DNA of 64,000 nucleotides from Paraburkholderia oxyphila NBRC 105797 (GCF_000685075.1 NZ_BAYD01000002.1:108078-172077); one strand, 5' to 3'; counted from the first letter of the stretch, positions 26,769-37,767 are shown. Notes: generated by a model not told the origin, from the letters alone. Numbers and translations are program-made.

Positions 26769-28124
26769 ATGATGGGTCGTCGCTATTTTGGAACCGATGG
26801 GGTTCGCGGCAAGGTTGGCGAAGCGCCGATCACGCCGGATTTCGTGCTGCGTCTCGGCTACGCGGCGGGCAAGGTGCTGGCAGGCGCTGCGGCGTCCTCA
26901 GGGCCGCGCCCGTCCGTGCTGATCGGCAAGGACACGCGCATTTCCGGCTACATGCTCGAGGCGGCGCTCGAAGCGGGGCTCTCCGCCGCCGGCATCGACG
27001 TGATGCTCGCGGGCCCGATGCCCACGCCCGGCATTGCCTATCTCACGCGCGCGCTGCGCCTCTCCGCGGGCGTCGTGATTAGCGCCTCGCACAATCCGTA
27101 CTACGACAACGGCATCAAGTTCTTCTCCGCCGACGGCAACAAGCTCCCCGACGAGGTCGAAACCCAGATCGAGGAACAGCTCGACCAGCCGCTCGACTGC
27201 GCGCCGTCCGAGCGCCTTGGTCGCGCACGCCGTCTGGATGACGCGCGCGGACGCTACATCGAGTTCTGCAAGAGCACCTTTCCGCAGGCGTTCACGCTGC
27301 GCGGGCTCAAGCTCGTCGTCGACTGCGCGAACGGCGCGGCCTACGATATCGCGCCGCATGTGTTCCATGAGCTGGGCGCGGATGTCGTGCCGATCGGCGT
27401 CTCGCCGAACGGTTTCAATATCAACGACGGCGTGGGCGCCACCGCGCCCGACGCGCTCGTGCGCGCGGTGCGTGCGAATCACGCGGACCTCGGCATCGCG
27501 CTCGACGGCGACGCGGACCGCCTGCAGATCGTGGATGCGCAGGGCCGCCTCTACAACGGCGACGAGCTGCTCTACGTGCTCGTGAAAGACCGCATGGCGA
27601 CCGACGGCAAGGTCGATGGCGCGGTCGGCACGCTGATGACGAACCTCTCGGTCGAGCAGGCGCTGGAGCGCATCGGCGTGCCGTTCGTGCGCGCCAATGT
27701 GGGCGACCGCTACGTGCTCGAGCAGCTGCGCGAACGCGGCTGGCTGATCGGCGCGGAGGGTTCGGGGCATATTCTGTCGCTCGACCGCCACACGACCGGC
27801 GACGGCATCGTCTCGGCGTTGCTGGTGCTCGCCGCGATGAAGCGCAGCGGCCAGACCCTCGCGCAGCTGCTCGATGGCGTGACGCTGTTCCCGCAGAAGC
27901 TCATCAACGTGCGCATTGCGCAGGGCGCCGACTGGAAGAGCGATGCCGCGATCCAGAAGGCGATCGCCGACGCCGAGGCCGAGCTCAAGGGCCGGGGCCG
28001 CGTGCTGATCCGCGCCTCGGGCACGGAGCCGGTGCTGCGCGTGATGGTCGAGGCGCGCGACGAGCGCGACACGCTCCAGTACGCCGAATCGATCGCCGAG
28101 ACGGTCAAGCGCTCGATCGCCTGA
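26769..28124 (+). CDS. glmM: Phosphoglucosamine mutase
   Basis: This 451-aa enzyme interconverts glucosamine-6-phosphate and glucosamine-1-phosphate for peptidoglycan and LPS synthesis. The N-terminus [14 protein letters not shown] and the active-site loop [13 protein letters not shown] (phosphorylated Ser107) are clear. The metal loop [13 protein letters not shown], the sugar loop AEGSGHI and the phosphate loop [12 protein letters not shown] complete the set. ATG 26769 is used; ATG 26772 is equally possible. It lies 66 bp after folP. Confidence 0.97.
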   Translation: MMGRRYFGTDGVRGKVGEAPITPDFVLRLGYAAGKVLAGAAASSGPRPSVLIGKDTRISGYMLEAALEAGLSAAGIDVMLAGPMPTPGIAYLTRALRLSAGVVISASHNPYYDNGIKFFSADGNKLPDEVETQIEEQLDQPLDCAPSERLGRARRLDDARGRYIEFCKSTFPQAFTLRGLKLVVDCANGAAYDIAPHVFHELGADVVPIGVSPNGFNINDGVGATAPDALVRAVRANHADLGIALDGDADRLQIVDAQGRLYNGDELLYVLVKDRMATDGKVDGAVGTLMTNLSVEQALERIGVPFVRANVGDRYVLEQLRERGWLIGAEGSGHILSLDRHTTGDGIVSALLVLAAMKRSGQTLAQLLDGVTLFPQKLINVRIAQGADWKSDAAIQKAIADAEAELKGRGRVLIRASGTEPVLRVMVEARDERDTLQYAESIAETVKRSIA

Positions 28125-28565
28125 CGCGGGCGTTCCAGCACACGCCAGAACCGGTGCGGCAGGCGAGTCCTGCCGCCACCCCCTCCCAGACGAACGCGGC
28201 GCATGGCAGGCGCCAGGGCGCCGCGTTCCGTATCGCCTGTATCGAGCCAGAACGCTGCTGGCCGTTCCCCTTTTCCGGCTGAAGCAAACGTTTCACTTTT
28301 GCTTCAGATGCCGCTCGCGCATTCAGCGGGCATCTTGCGCTTTCGACCCTCTAACGCCACGCGATGCCCGGCCTGTTCTTCGCCGCGCCCGGGAGCCCCA
28401 ACGGGCGGGGCGTACGCGCCTTCCGAACACGCGTACCCTTCACGATCCTTTCGCCTTTCAGGCGGTAATCGAATTGTCACGATTGCTTCACGAATCGTCA
28501 CGGTACTGTCACAGAGAGCCCCTATTCTTCGCGGTGTCGTTTATCCGCTCACACCTGGAGGCCAC
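28125..28565 (+). other. Intergenic region between glmM and pstS holding the pst promoter
   Basis: No gene is supported in these 440 bp. The right part contains the Pho box and promoter of pstSCAB listed separately; in the rest I see no clear structure. Confidence 0.5.
28475..28528 (+). promoter_or_regulatory. Pho box and -10 of the pst operon
   Basis: Four PhoB-type half-sites follow at helical-turn spacing: TGTCAC (28475), CTTCAC (28486), CGTCAC (28496) and TGTCAC (28507), i.e. 11, 10 and 11 bp apart. A TATTCT at 28523-28528 lies 10 nt after the last one. No good -35 is present, as expected when PhoB recruits sigma-70. Its position 38 bp before pstS fits phosphate-starvation control. Confidence 0.85.
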
Positions 28566-29597
28566 ATGAAATTGATGCAAACCGCGCTCGCTGGCGTTGC
28601 TGGCGCGCTTTTCGCGATCGCAGCGCAAGCTGCTGATATCACCGGCGCGGGCAGTACCTTCGCAGCACCGATCTACACGAAATGGGCAGATGCCTATCAG
28701 AAGTCGGGCGGCGGCAAGGTCAACTACCAAGGCATCGGCTCGTCGGGCGGCATCAAGCAGATTCAGGCGAAAACGGTCGACTTCGCGGGCTCGGACGCCC
28801 CGCTGAAGGACGACCAACTGGCCAAGGACGGCCTGTTCCAGTTCCCGACGGTGGTCGGCGGCGTCGTGCCGGCGATCAACGTGCCCGGCGTCAAGGCCGG
28901 CGAACTCACGCTGTCGGGCCCGGTGCTCGGCGACATCTACCTCGGCAAGATCAAGAAGTGGAACGATCCGGCGATCGCCGCGCTGAACCCGAAGGTCAAG
29001 CTGCCTGATCTGGACATCGCCGTTGTCCGCCGCGCCGACGGTTCGGGCACCAGCTTCATCTGGACGAACTACCTCTCGAAGGTCAACCCCGAGTGGAAGA
29101 CCAAGGTCGGCGAAGGCACGACCGTGGCCTGGCCGACGGGCACGGGCGGCAAGGGCAACGACGGCGTCGCGGCCTTCGTGCAGCGTCTGCCGGGCGCGAT
29201 CGGCTACGTCGAGTGGGCGTACGCGAAGCAAAATCACATGGTCTACACTGCCATGAAGAACGAATCGGGTGCGGTCGTTCAGCCGGCCAACGAAACGTTC
29301 AAGGCCGCAGCGGCCGGCGCGGACTGGAAGAAGTCGTTCTACCAGATCCTCACGAACGAGCCGGGCAAGGACGCATGGCCGGTCGTCGGCGCGACCTTCG
29401 TGCTGCTGCACACGGCGCAGGACAAGCCGGAGCAGGGCAAGGAAACGCTCAAGTTCTTCCAGTGGGCCTTCAAGAACGGCACGGGCGCGGCCAACGATCT
29501 CGACTACATCTCGCTGCCGGATTCGGTCGTGAGCGAAATCGAGTCGCAGTGGAAAGCGAAGGTGAAGGACGCCAGCGGCAAGCCGGTTGCCGAGTAA
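28566..29597 (+). CDS. pstS: Phosphate ABC transporter, periplasmic phosphate-binding protein
   Basis: This 343-aa secreted protein has a signal peptide ending AAQAA (about residue 22). The mature protein starts near [15 protein letters not shown], whose Ser/Thr residues bind phosphate. Other ligand loops are visible: [18 protein letters not shown] and [16 protein letters not shown]. It delivers phosphate to PstCAB. ATG 28566 has CTGGAGG upstream; the longer frame from 28203 covers the promoter and is rejected. pstC follows after 254 bp. Confidence 0.97.
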   Translation: MKLMQTALAGVAGALFAIAAQAADITGAGSTFAAPIYTKWADAYQKSGGGKVNYQGIGSSGGIKQIQAKTVDFAGSDAPLKDDQLAKDGLFQFPTVVGGVVPAINVPGVKAGELTLSGPVLGDIYLGKIKKWNDPAIAALNPKVKLPDLDIAVVRRADGSGTSFIWTNYLSKVNPEWKTKVGEGTTVAWPTGTGGKGNDGVAAFVQRLPGAIGYVEWAYAKQNHMVYTAMKNESGAVVQPANETFKAAAAGADWKKSFYQILTNEPGKDAWPVVGATFVLLHTAQDKPEQGKETLKFFQWAFKNGTGAANDLDYISLPDSVVSEIESQWKAKVKDASGKPVAE

Positions 29598-29813
29598 GGC
29601 GGACTAGCCGCGTTGCATGACCGGGGCAATGCGAGGGCCGCCGCGCACACCGCGCGCGGCCCGTTCTGCTTCCCGGCCGGTGGTGCAACCCGGTCCCCGC
29701 AGTCACGCGGTACGCAGTACCGCACGTAACACACCCGCTACGATGTGCCGTCCGAAGTCCCGCCGCAAGGCCGGAGGCCGGGCGGCCGCCGGTTTCGGAA
29801 CCGCATCAATGTT

Positions 29814-29830
29814 GCGAGCCTGAGGCTCGC
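29814..29830 (+). other. Small hairpin between pstS and pstC
   Basis: GCGAGCC-TGA-GGCTCGC is a perfect 7-bp stem with no T-run, about 20 bp before pstC. It could protect the abundant pstS message end or reduce read-through; that is inference. Confidence 0.4.
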
Positions 29831-29851
29831 GGCCACTGGATACAGCTCATC

Positions 29852-30838
29852 ATGTCCGACGTCCCGCTCGTCTCGAACCCGCCAGGCAGCGCCGCGCAGC
29901 AGCAAGCGCCCAGCCGGGCAGGGGACATCATTTTCGGCGGCCTCGCACGCGGCGCCGCCATCGTCACGTTGTTGCTGCTCGGCGGCATCATCGTGTCGCT
30001 GATCGTCGCTTCGATGCCGACGATCCAGAAGTTCGGCTTCTCATTCCTCTGGACTGCCGATTGGGATCCACCCAGTGAGCAGTTCGGCGCGCTCGTGCCC
30101 ATCTACGGCACGATCGCCACCTCGCTCATCGCGCTCATCATCGCCGTGCCCGTGAGCTTCGGCATCGCGCTCTTTCTGACCGAGCTTTCGCCCGCCTGGC
30201 TGCGCCGCCCGCTCGGCATCGCCATCGAGCTGCTCGCGGCGATCCCGTCGATCGTCTACGGCATGTGGGGCCTGCTCGTGTTCGCGCCGATCTTCGCGCA
30301 GTACTTCGAGAAGCCGATCGGCCAGTTGCTGGGCGGCATGCCGATCATCGGCGCGCTGTTTCAGGGCGCGCCCATCGGCATCGGCATGCTGTGCGCGGGC
30401 GTCATTCTCGCGATCATGATCATTCCGTACATCGCCTCGGTGATGCGCGACGTGTTCGAAGTCACGCCCGTGCTGCTCAAGGAGTCGGCCTACGGGATCG
30501 GCTGCACGACTTGGGAAGTGATGTGGAAGATCGTGCTGCCGTTCACCAAGACCGGCGTGATCGGTGGCGTGATGCTGGGTCTGGGCCGCGCGCTCGGCGA
30601 GACCATGGCCGTCACGTTCGTGATCGGCAATACGAACCTGCTCGACAACGTGTCGCTGTTCTCGCCCGGCAATAGCATCACCTCGGCGCTCGCCAACGAG
30701 TTCGCCGAAGCGGGTCCCGGTTTGCACACCGCCGCGCTGATGGAGCTCGGCCTCATTCTGTTTGTGATTACGTTCATCGTGCTCGCGATCTCGAAGCTGC
30801 TCCTGCTGCGCCTTGAAAAGTCGGAGGGCGCACGATGA
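29852..30838 (+). CDS. pstC: Phosphate ABC transporter permease PstC
   Basis: This 328-aa inner-membrane permease has a hydrophilic N-terminus and six predicted helices from about residue 30. The BPD_transp_1 coupling motif lies in [29 protein letters not shown], followed by [12 protein letters not shown], typical of PstC. It forms the channel with PstA. Its TGA overlaps the pstA start by 4 nt. Confidence 0.96.
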   Translation: MSDVPLVSNPPGSAAQQQAPSRAGDIIFGGLARGAAIVTLLLLGGIIVSLIVASMPTIQKFGFSFLWTADWDPPSEQFGALVPIYGTIATSLIALIIAVPVSFGIALFLTELSPAWLRRPLGIAIELLAAIPSIVYGMWGLLVFAPIFAQYFEKPIGQLLGGMPIIGALFQGAPIGIGMLCAGVILAIMIIPYIASVMRDVFEVTPVLLKESAYGIGCTTWEVMWKIVLPFTKTGVIGGVMLGLGRALGETMAVTFVIGNTNLLDNVSLFSPGNSITSALANEFAEAGPGLHTAALMELGLILFVITFIVLAISKLLLLRLEKSEGAR

Positions 30839-31731
30839 GCGAACCGACGATGAAAATCCCCGGCGCGGCCTACGGCCCCGAACTGGAGCGCATGCGCGCG
30901 AAGCTGCAGAGCCGCCGCAAAGTGGTCAACGCCATTGCGCTGACCTGCTCGCTCGCCGCGATGGCCTTCGGCATCATCTGGCTCGTGTGGATTCTCTACA
31001 CGACGCTCTCGCTCGGCATTGGCGGCATTTCGGTGCAGATGTTCACGCAGTCGACGCCGCCGCCGAACACCGATGGCGGCGGTCTCGCCAACGCGATCGT
31101 CGGCAGCCTGATGCTGGTGGGCATCGCGACCTTCGTGGGCACGCCGATCGGCATTCTCGCGGGCGTCTATCTCGCCGAATACGGTCAGAAGAGCTGGCTC
31201 GCGAGCGTGACGCGTTTCATCAATGACATTCTGCTGTCGGCGCCGTCGATCGTCGTGGGCCTGTTCGTCTACGCGCTCGTGGTCGCGAAGATGGGCCACT
31301 TCAGCGGCTGGGCGGGTGCGATCTCGCTCGCGCTGCTGCAGATCCCGATCGTGATCCGCACGACCGAGAACATGCTCAAGCTCGTGCCGAACAACCTGCG
31401 CGAAGCGGCTTTCGCGCTCGGCACGCCGAAGTGGAAGATGGTGCTGTCGATCACGCTCAAGGCGTCGGTCGCGGGCATCGTGACGGGCGTGCTGCTCGCG
31501 ATCGCGCGTATCGCCGGCGAGACCGCGCCGCTGCTCTTCACGGCGCTGTCCAACCAGTTCTTCAGCGCGGATATGAATCAGCCGATGGCGAACCTGCCGG
31601 TCACGATCTACAAGTTTGCGATGAGCCCGTTTGCGCAGTGGCAGTCGCTTGCCTGGGCCGGCGTTTTCCTGATCACGCTGGGCGTGCTGGGTCTGAATAT
31701 CCTCGCGCGCAGCATCTTTTCGAAAAAGTAA
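30835..31731 (+). CDS. pstA: Phosphate ABC transporter permease PstA
   Basis: This 298-aa permease, partner of PstC, has six helices. The coupling region has [30 protein letters not shown] and then [15 protein letters not shown], characteristic of PstA. ATG 30835 overlaps the pstC stop (ATGA), suggesting coupled translation. pstB follows after 15 bp. Confidence 0.96.
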   Translation: MSEPTMKIPGAAYGPELERMRAKLQSRRKVVNAIALTCSLAAMAFGIIWLVWILYTTLSLGIGGISVQMFTQSTPPPNTDGGGLANAIVGSLMLVGIATFVGTPIGILAGVYLAEYGQKSWLASVTRFINDILLSAPSIVVGLFVYALVVAKMGHFSGWAGAISLALLQIPIVIRTTENMLKLVPNNLREAAFALGTPKWKMVLSITLKASVAGIVTGVLLAIARIAGETAPLLFTALSNQFFSADMNQPMANLPVTIYKFAMSPFAQWQSLAWAGVFLITLGVLGLNILARSIFSKK

Positions 31732-31746
31732 GGGCGGAGTCATCCG

Positions 31747-32583
31747 ATGAATATGGCAGAGAGTCACTTGAACACCACGGCCCCGTCGGGCTTCGACCCC
31801 GCCCAGGGCAACCGCAGCCCCCTGTCGGGCCCGCCGAAGATCGAAGTGAAGGACCTGAACTTCTTCTACGGCAAGTATCACGCGCTCAAGAACATCAACT
31901 TGCAGATTCCCGAAGGCAAGGTGACGGCGTTCATCGGCCCGTCGGGTTGCGGCAAGTCCACGCTCTTGCGCACGTTCAACAAGATGTACGCGCTTTATCC
32001 GGAGCAGCGCGCCGAGGGCGAAATCCTGATGGACGGCGAGAACCTGCTCACGACGCGGCGCGACATCTCGCTGTTGCGCGCGCGCATCGGCATGGTGTTC
32101 CAGAAGCCGACCCCGTTCCCGATGTCGATCTACGACAACATCGCGTTCGGCGTGAAGATGTTCGAGAAGCTCTCGCGCCCCGAGATGGACGACCGCGTGG
32201 AGTGGGCCCTCACCAAGGCCGCGCTCTGGAACGAGGTGAAGGACAAGCTCGGCCAGAGCGGCTACGGTCTCTCGGGCGGCCAGCAGCAGCGCCTGTGCAT
32301 TGCGCGCGGCATTGCGATCCGGCCTGAAGTGCTGCTGCTCGACGAGCCGTGCTCGGCGCTCGACCCGATCTCGACGGGCCGCATCGAAGAGCTGATCGCG
32401 GAACTGAAGAGCGATTACACGGTGGTGATCGTGACCCATAACATGCAACAGGCCGCGCGCTGCTCGGACTACACTGCGTACATGTATCTCGGTGAGCTGA
32501 TCGAATTCGGCGACACCGAGAAGATCTTCATCAAGCCGGTCCGCAAGGAAACGGAAGACTACATCACCGGCCGCTTCGGCTGA
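31747..32583 (+). CDS. pstB: Phosphate ABC transporter ATPase PstB
   Basis: This 278-aa ATPase drives PstCA. It has Walker [11 protein letters not shown]-loop [15 protein letters not shown], signature [14 protein letters not shown], Walker [14 protein letters not shown] and switch His in [14 protein letters not shown]. Residues 1-30 are a variable tail, so ATG 31747 or 31753 may be used. phoU begins 27 bp later. Confidence 0.97.
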   Translation: MNMAESHLNTTAPSGFDPAQGNRSPLSGPPKIEVKDLNFFYGKYHALKNINLQIPEGKVTAFIGPSGCGKSTLLRTFNKMYALYPEQRAEGEILMDGENLLTTRRDISLLRARIGMVFQKPTPFPMSIYDNIAFGVKMFEKLSRPEMDDRVEWALTKAALWNEVKDKLGQSGYGLSGGQQQRLCIARGIAIRPEVLLLDEPCSALDPISTGRIEELIAELKSDYTVVIVTHNMQQAARCSDYTAYMYLGELIEFGDTEKIFIKPVRKETEDYITGRFG

Positions 32584-32609
32584 TCCGTCGCGCCGAGAAG
32601 GGGAAAAAC

Positions 32610-33314
32610 ATGTCCGACAAGCATCTGTCCAGCCAGTTCGATGCCGACCTGAACCTGATTTCGTCGAAGGTGCTCGAGATGGGCGGCCTCGTGGAATCGC
32701 AGATCATCACGGCGATGCAGGCCTTGAACGAGTTCGACAGCGAAGCCTGCGAGCGCGTGATCGCCGCCGAAGACCGCCTCAATTCGATGGAAGTCGAAAT
32801 CGACGAGGAGTGCAGCAACATCATCGCGCTGCGCCAGCCGGCCGCGCGCGACCTGCGCCTCGTGCTCGCGATCTCGAAGACCATCACGAACCTCGAGCGC
32901 GCGGGCGACGAGGCCGAGAAGATCGCCAAGCGCACCAAGCGCCTGATGGAAGACGGCGCCTCGCGCAGCGTGAATATCGCCGAGATCAAGGTCTCGGGCG
33001 AGATGGCTGTCTCGATCCTGCGCCGCGCGCTCGATGCGTTCGCGCGTCTCGACACGGTGGCCGCCGCGCAGATCGTGCGCGACGACAAGGCCATCGACGA
33101 GGAATTCCGCGCGTTCGTGCGCAAGCTCGTGAGCTACATGATGGAAGATCCGCGCACGATTTCCGTGGGCCTCGACTATCTGTTCATCGCCAAGGCAATC
33201 GAGCGCATCGGCGACCACGCGAAGAACATCGCCGAATTCATCATCTACATCGTGAAGGGCACCGACGTGCGGCACAAGTCGCGCGACGCGCTCGAACGCG
33301 AAGCGCTGAGCTAA
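32610..33314 (+). CDS. phoU: Phosphate signalling protein PhoU
   Basis: This 234-aa all-helical protein consists of two three-helix bundles. Each carries the conserved acidic metal motif seen as ITNLERAGDEAEKIAKR in the first half and AIERIGDHAKNIAEFIIY in the second. PhoU links PstSCAB to PhoR and keeps the Pho regulon off when phosphate is plentiful. It is the last gene of the pst unit; phoB follows after about 80 bp. Confidence 0.97.
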   Translation: MSDKHLSSQFDADLNLISSKVLEMGGLVESQIITAMQALNEFDSEACERVIAAEDRLNSMEVEIDEECSNIIALRQPAARDLRLVLAISKTITNLERAGDEAEKIAKRTKRLMEDGASRSVNIAEIKVSGEMAVSILRRALDAFARLDTVAAAQIVRDDKAIDEEFRAFVRKLVSYMMEDPRTISVGLDYLFIAKAIERIGDHAKNIAEFIIYIVKGTDVRHKSRDALEREALS

Positions 33315-33396
33315 AGCGCGATTCAGGCGCGCATGGATGTTCATACTCAAGCGCGCGTTTAACCGTATCAACAGGTCTTAAGGTCAAGAGGTGCCG

Positions 33397-34098
33397 ATGC
33401 CTAGCAGCATACTCGTCATCGAAGATGAGCCCGCAATTTCCGAGCTGATTTCCGTGAATCTGCAGCACGCGGGTCATTGCCCGATCCGTGCCTACAACGC
33501 CGAGCAGGCCCAGAACCTGATCAGCGACGTGCTGCCCGATCTCATCCTGCTCGACTGGATGCTGCCGGGCAAATCGGGTGTGAATTTCGCGCGCGATTTG
33601 CGTAACAACGAGCGCACGAAGCACATCCCGATCATCATGCTGACCGCGCGCGGCGACGAGCAGGACAAGGTGCTCGGCCTCGAGATCGGTGCCGACGACT
33701 ACGTGACGAAGCCGTTTTCGCCCAAGGAATTGATGGCGCGCATCAAGGCGGTCCTGCGCCGCCGCGCGCCGCAGCTCACGGAAGATGTGGTCGCCATCAA
33801 CGGCCTGAAGCTCGATCCGGCCACGCACCGCGTCGCCGCTCATGCGGAAGGCTCGGAGATCAAGCTCGATCTCGGCCCGACCGAGTTCCGCCTGCTGCAC
33901 TTCTTCATGACGCACCCCGAGCGCGTGCATAGCCGCACGCAGTTGCTCGATCAGGTGTGGGGCGATCACGTGTTCGTGGAAGAGCGCACCGTGGACGTGC
34001 ATATCAAGCGTCTGCGCGCCGCGCTCAAGCCCGCGGGGTGCGATGCTATGATCGAAACGGTGCGTGGCAGCGGCTACCGTCTCGCGAAGAGCGCCTGA
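33397..34098 (+). CDS. phoB: Phosphate regulon response regulator PhoB
   Basis: This 233-aa OmpR-type regulator has a receiver domain with acidic pocket IEDEP, phosphoacceptor Asp53 in LILLDWMLPGKSG and Lys in DDYVTKPFSP. The C-terminal winged helix has GPTEFRLLHFFMTHPERVHSR and the recognition region ERTVDVHIKRLRAAL. It binds Pho boxes such as those before pstS and olsB here. ATG 33397 is preferred (AGAGG just upstream); a GTG at 33391 is the alternative. Confidence 0.97.
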   Translation: MPSSILVIEDEPAISELISVNLQHAGHCPIRAYNAEQAQNLISDVLPDLILLDWMLPGKSGVNFARDLRNNERTKHIPIIMLTARGDEQDKVLGLEIGADDYVTKPFSPKELMARIKAVLRRRAPQLTEDVVAINGLKLDPATHRVAAHAEGSEIKLDLGPTEFRLLHFFMTHPERVHSRTQLLDQVWGDHVFVEERTVDVHIKRLRAALKPAGCDAMIETVRGSGYRLAKSA

Positions 34099-34213
34099 AG
34101 CCCGCTTGCTTGAAGCACGGCAGTAACACGCTGGCGCGGCGTAACACGCGGCGCCGGCGCTCCGAATCCGCAGCGCCCCGGTCCGGACCGTCATTCTCTT
34201 CGATCGCTGGAAC

Positions 34214-35527
34214 ATGAACATCATCTGGGCGCGCGCCCTCGTATCGATCGTACTGCTCGCGCTCGTCTGCGCGGGTCTTGGTGCGCTCTTCGGCGTCAAA
34301 ATCGCACTGGCCGTCGCTGTCGTCGCGCTGATCGGCCACATGCTCTTCAGCACCTTCCACAAGCAGCGCCTCTGGCGCTTGCTCGACGCGCCCGTCTACG
34401 GCGAAGTGCCGAGCGCCCCCGGCATCTGGGGCGAAATCTATTACCGCCTGCACAAGCTCGCCAAGCGCTGGCACGCCCAGGTGCGCCAGGTGGAGCAGCA
34501 ACACTCGCGCTTCATCCAGGCCATCCAGGCCTCGCCCAACGGCGTGGCCATGCTCGACGACCACGACCAGATCGAGTGGTGCAACGCCATCTCCGAGGTG
34601 CATTTCGGCCTCGACGCGAAGCGCGACCTGCGCCAGCACATCACCCATCTCGTGCGTCAGCCCGACTTTGTGCGCTACCTCAATTCGCACGACTTCAAGG
34701 ACATGCTGATCATGCGCGGCATGGGGGCGAAGCGCCAGAACGTCCTGTCCGTGCAGGTGTTTCCGTACGGCGAGAGCCGCAAGCTCGTGCTCTCGCAGGA
34801 CATCACGGAGCTCGAGCGCACCGACGCCATGCGGCGCGACTTCGTCGCCAACGTCTCGCACGAGCTGAAGACGCCGCTCACCGTGCTCTCGGGCTTTCTC
34901 GAGACGATGCGCGAGCTGCCGCTCTCCGAGGACGAGCGCGAGCGCTACTTCGATCTGATGGAGCAGCAGGCCGCGCGCATGCGCCATATCGTGACCGACC
35001 TGCTCGTGCTGGCGAAGCTCGAAGGCGAGGGGCGCGAGCCCGGCGATCAGATGATCGACATGCGGGCCGTGCTCGGCCACGTGCGCGAGGACGCGGAAAG
35101 CCTTTCGGGCGGGCATCATCGCATCACGGCGGAGTTCGACGACGGCCTGAGCGTGACGGGATCGGAGACCGAAGTACTGAGCGCGCTCGGCAATCTCGCG
35201 ACCAACGCGGTGCGCTACACGCCGGAGGGCGGCACGGTGCAGCTGTCGTGGCGCCGGGAAGGCGGCCAGGCGGTGTTCTCGGTCACGGACAGCGGCTACG
35301 GCATTCCGGCGAGCGACATTCCGCGCCTCACCGAGCGCTTTTATCGCGTGGACCGCAGCCGCTCGCGCGACACGGGCGGCACGGGGCTCGGCCTCGCGAT
35401 CGTCAAGCACGTGCTGCAACGCCATGACGCGGTGCTCGAAGTGAAGAGCGAGGAAGGGCGGGGCAGCACGTTTACGGTGCGCTTTCCGGCCGCGCGCACG
35501 ACACGCCGGCAACCGGCGCCGGTGTGA
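34214..35527 (+). CDS. phoR: Phosphate regulon sensor histidine kinase PhoR
   Basis: This 437-aa kinase has two N-terminal membrane helices (about 8-26 and 28-47) with almost no periplasmic loop. A basic linker and a PAS domain (about 95-200) follow. The DHp domain has phosphorylated His216 in NVSHELKTPL, and the ATPase domain has N, G1 (DSGYGIP) and G2 (GTGLGLAIVKH) boxes. The lack of a sensor domain is typical of PhoR, which senses through PstSCAB-PhoU. A terminator follows. Confidence 0.97.
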   Translation: MNIIWARALVSIVLLALVCAGLGALFGVKIALAVAVVALIGHMLFSTFHKQRLWRLLDAPVYGEVPSAPGIWGEIYYRLHKLAKRWHAQVRQVEQQHSRFIQAIQASPNGVAMLDDHDQIEWCNAISEVHFGLDAKRDLRQHITHLVRQPDFVRYLNSHDFKDMLIMRGMGAKRQNVLSVQVFPYGESRKLVLSQDITELERTDAMRRDFVANVSHELKTPLTVLSGFLETMRELPLSEDERERYFDLMEQQAARMRHIVTDLLVLAKLEGEGREPGDQMIDMRAVLGHVREDAESLSGGHHRITAEFDDGLSVTGSETEVLSALGNLATNAVRYTPEGGTVQLSWRREGGQAVFSVTDSGYGIPASDIPRLTERFYRVDRSRSRDTGGTGLGLAIVKHVLQRHDAVLEVKSEEGRGSTFTVRFPAARTTRRQPAPV

Positions 35528-35573
35528 GGCGCATGCGCCGCGTGCAGCGCGTCTTGCTCAGGCTTGCCGAATA

Positions 35574-35604
35574 AAAAATGCCGCTTCATCGAAGCGGCAT
35601 TTTT
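35574..35604. terminator. Bidirectional rho-independent terminator
   Basis: AAAAATGCCGCTTC pairs perfectly with GAAGCGGCATTTTT around a 3-nt loop. It lies between convergent phoR (+) and ppk (-). Confidence 0.93.
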
Positions 35605-35622
35605 GCATCTATCACCGAACCA

Positions 35623-37686
35623 TCACGGACAGAACTTCGCCAGCAGGCTCATTTGCGCATTGCGCACGGACTTGCCGGCGCGCCGGCGGCGGTAATGGCC
35701 ATCGCTCTGCATGAGCCACGCACACTGGTTGTCACCGAGGAACGTCGAGAGGCCCTCGGCGATCACGCGGCGCTTCAGGCGTCGGTCGTGGATCGGGAAC
35801 GCCACTTCGACGCGGCGGAACAGGTTGCGGTCCATCCAGTCGGCGCTCGACAGATAAACGTGTTCCGCGCCGCCCGCGTAGAAGTAGTAGATGCGGTGAT
35901 GCTCGAGGAAGCGCCCGACGATCGAGCGCACCGTGATGTTGTCCGAGAGCCCCGGCACGCCCGGCTGCAGCGAGCACACGCCGCGGATGATCAGATCGAT
36001 CTTCACCCCAGCCTGCGACGCTTCGTAGAGCTCGTCGATCACGGTGGGCTCGAGCAGCGCGTTCATCTTCGCGACGATGCGGGCCTTCTTGCCGGCGCGC
36101 GCGGCGTCGGCCTCGGCGCGGATCGCCTCGACCAGCTTCGGATGCAGCGTGAACGGCGACTGCCACATCTCGTGCAGCTGCAGCTCGCCGCCGATGCCGG
36201 TGAGCTGCTGGAACACGTGGTGGACGTCCTCGCACATCTTCGGCTCGGAGGTCATGAGGCCGAAGTCGGTGTAGAGGCGCGCGGTGCGCGGATGGTAGTT
36301 GCCGGTGCCCAGGTGCACGTAGCGGCGCAGCATCATGCGGCCGTTCACGGGCGTGCGGCGCACGATCAGCATCATCTTGGCGTGGCACTTGTGGCCCACC
36401 ACGCCGTAGACCACATGCGCGCCCACGGCTTCGAGCTGCGAGGCCCAGTTGATGTTGGTTTCCTCGTCGAAGCGCGCGAGCAGCTCCACCACGACGGTCA
36501 CTTCCTTGCCGTTGCGCGCGGCCTGCATGAGCGCGTCCATGAGCGGCGAGTCGGTGCCGGTGCGGTAGATGGTCTGCTTGATCGCGACCACGTTCGGGTC
36601 GTTGGCGGCCTGCAGCAGCAGCTCGAGCACGGGCTGGAAGCTTTCGTACGGGTGATGCAGCAGCACGTCGCCCTGGTCGATCACGTCGAACATGTTGCTG
36701 TTCGCCGCGATGCGCTGCGGAATGGCGGGCACGTGCGGCACGAACTTGAGGTCGGGGCGGTCCACCATCTCGGGCAGCTGCATGAGGCGCACGAGATTCA
36801 CGGGGCCATCGACGTAGTAGCAGTCCTTTTCATTCAAACCGCTTTCATCGAGCAGACGCTTGACGAGCGGCAGCGGCGTCTCGGCGGAGACTTCGAGCCG
36901 CACCGCGTTGCCCAGATGGCGCGCGGGCAACTCGCCCTGCAGCGCCACGCGCAGGTTCGTGATTTCGTCTTCGTCGACGAACAGCTCGCTGTTGCGCGTG
37001 ATGCGGAACTGATTGCAGCTGCGCACGATGAGGCTCGGGAACAGCTCGCCCACGAAACGCTGCAAGAGCGAGCCGAGCAGCACGAAGCCGTGCTGGAAGC
37101 CCGAGAGCTCCTGCGGCATGCGCACGAGCCGCGGCAGCGCGCGCGGCGCCTGCACGATGCCCATGACGGCCTGGCGCCCGAAGGCGTCCTTGCCTTCGAG
37201 CTCGACCACGAAGTTCAGGCTCTTGTTGAGCACGCGCGGGAACGGGTGCGCGGGGTCGAGGCCGATGGGCGTGAGCACGGGCAGCAGCTCGTCGAGGAAA
37301 TACTTGCGCGCCCATGCGGTTTGGGCCTCGTTCCAGGCGTCGGTGCCGTGAAAGTAGATGCCTTCGTGTTCGAGCGCCGGCAGCACGGTGTCGTGCAGCA
37401 TGGCGTACTGGCGGTGCACGAGGCGTTGCGCGCGCTCCACCACGAGGTCGTAGACGTGCTGCAGCGACATGCCGTCGGGCGAGAGCGAGCCCGGGTTGTC
37501 GCGCATTTGCTCCTGCAGCCCGGCCATGCGGACTTCGAAGAATTCGTCGAGATTGCTGCTGGTGATGCAGATGAAGCGCAGGCGCTCCAGCAAGGGAACG
37601 GCGGGGTCGGCGGCCTGTGCAAGCACACGCTCGTTGAATCCCAGGATGCCCAGTTCGCGATTAAGGAGGGGATAGCGGATGGACAT
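35623..37686 (-). CDS. ppk1: Polyphosphate kinase 1
   Basis: This 687-aa enzyme reversibly polymerises the gamma-phosphate of ATP into polyphosphate. The N-terminal domain starts YPLLNRELGILGFNERVL, and SSNLDEFFEVRMAGL is typical of PPK1. The autophosphorylated His is in GHKCHAKMMLIVRR, followed by the second His motif HLGTGNYHPRTARLYTD. ATG 37686 (MSIRYPLLN) is chosen over the longer frame. It is divergent from ppx, so polyphosphate synthesis and breakdown share one intergenic region next to the Pho system. Confidence 0.97.
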   Translation of the reverse strand: MSIRYPLLNRELGILGFNERVLAQAADPAVPLLERLRFICITSSNLDEFFEVRMAGLQEQMRDNPGSLSPDGMSLQHVYDLVVERAQRLVHRQYAMLHDTVLPALEHEGIYFHGTDAWNEAQTAWARKYFLDELLPVLTPIGLDPAHPFPRVLNKSLNFVVELEGKDAFGRQAVMGIVQAPRALPRLVRMPQELSGFQHGFVLLGSLLQRFVGELFPSLIVRSCNQFRITRNSELFVDEDEITNLRVALQGELPARHLGNAVRLEVSAETPLPLVKRLLDESGLNEKDCYYVDGPVNLVRLMQLPEMVDRPDLKFVPHVPAIPQRIAANSNMFDVIDQGDVLLHHPYESFQPVLELLLQAANDPNVVAIKQTIYRTGTDSPLMDALMQAARNGKEVTVVVELLARFDEETNINWASQLEAVGAHVVYGVVGHKCHAKMMLIVRRTPVNGRMMLRRYVHLGTGNYHPRTARLYTDFGLMTSEPKMCEDVHHVFQQLTGIGGELQLHEMWQSPFTLHPKLVEAIRAEADAARAGKKARIVAKMNALLEPTVIDELYEASQAGVKIDLIIRGVCSLQPGVPGLSDNITVRSIVGRFLEHHRIYYFYAGGAEHVYLSSADWMDRNLFRRVEVAFPIHDRRLKRRVIAEGLSTFLGDNQCAWLMQSDGHYRRRRAGKSVRNAQMSLLAKFCP

Positions 37687-37745
37687 GGGTGTTGAAAGCG
37701 TAATTCCAGGGGGTGTTTCGAACGGACGCTCGGAAAGTCTCACAG

Positions 37746-37767
37746 TTTTGTGACTTTATTATGAAAA
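37746..37767 (-). promoter_or_regulatory. Candidate Pho box before ppk
   Basis: On the minus strand two adjacent 11-mers read TTTTCATAATA and AAGTCACAAAA, resembling two PhoB repeats, 60-80 bp before the ppk start. A third, CTGTGAGACTT, is poor and no good -10 follows, so this is tentative. Confidence 0.35.

Noticed and set aside
30490..32448. Long minus-strand frame opposite pstC-pstA-pstB
   Set aside because: Antisense shadow crossing three real genes; no domain.
35578..37695. Long plus-strand frame opposite ppk
   Set aside because: Antisense shadow of ppk1, which has all family motifs.
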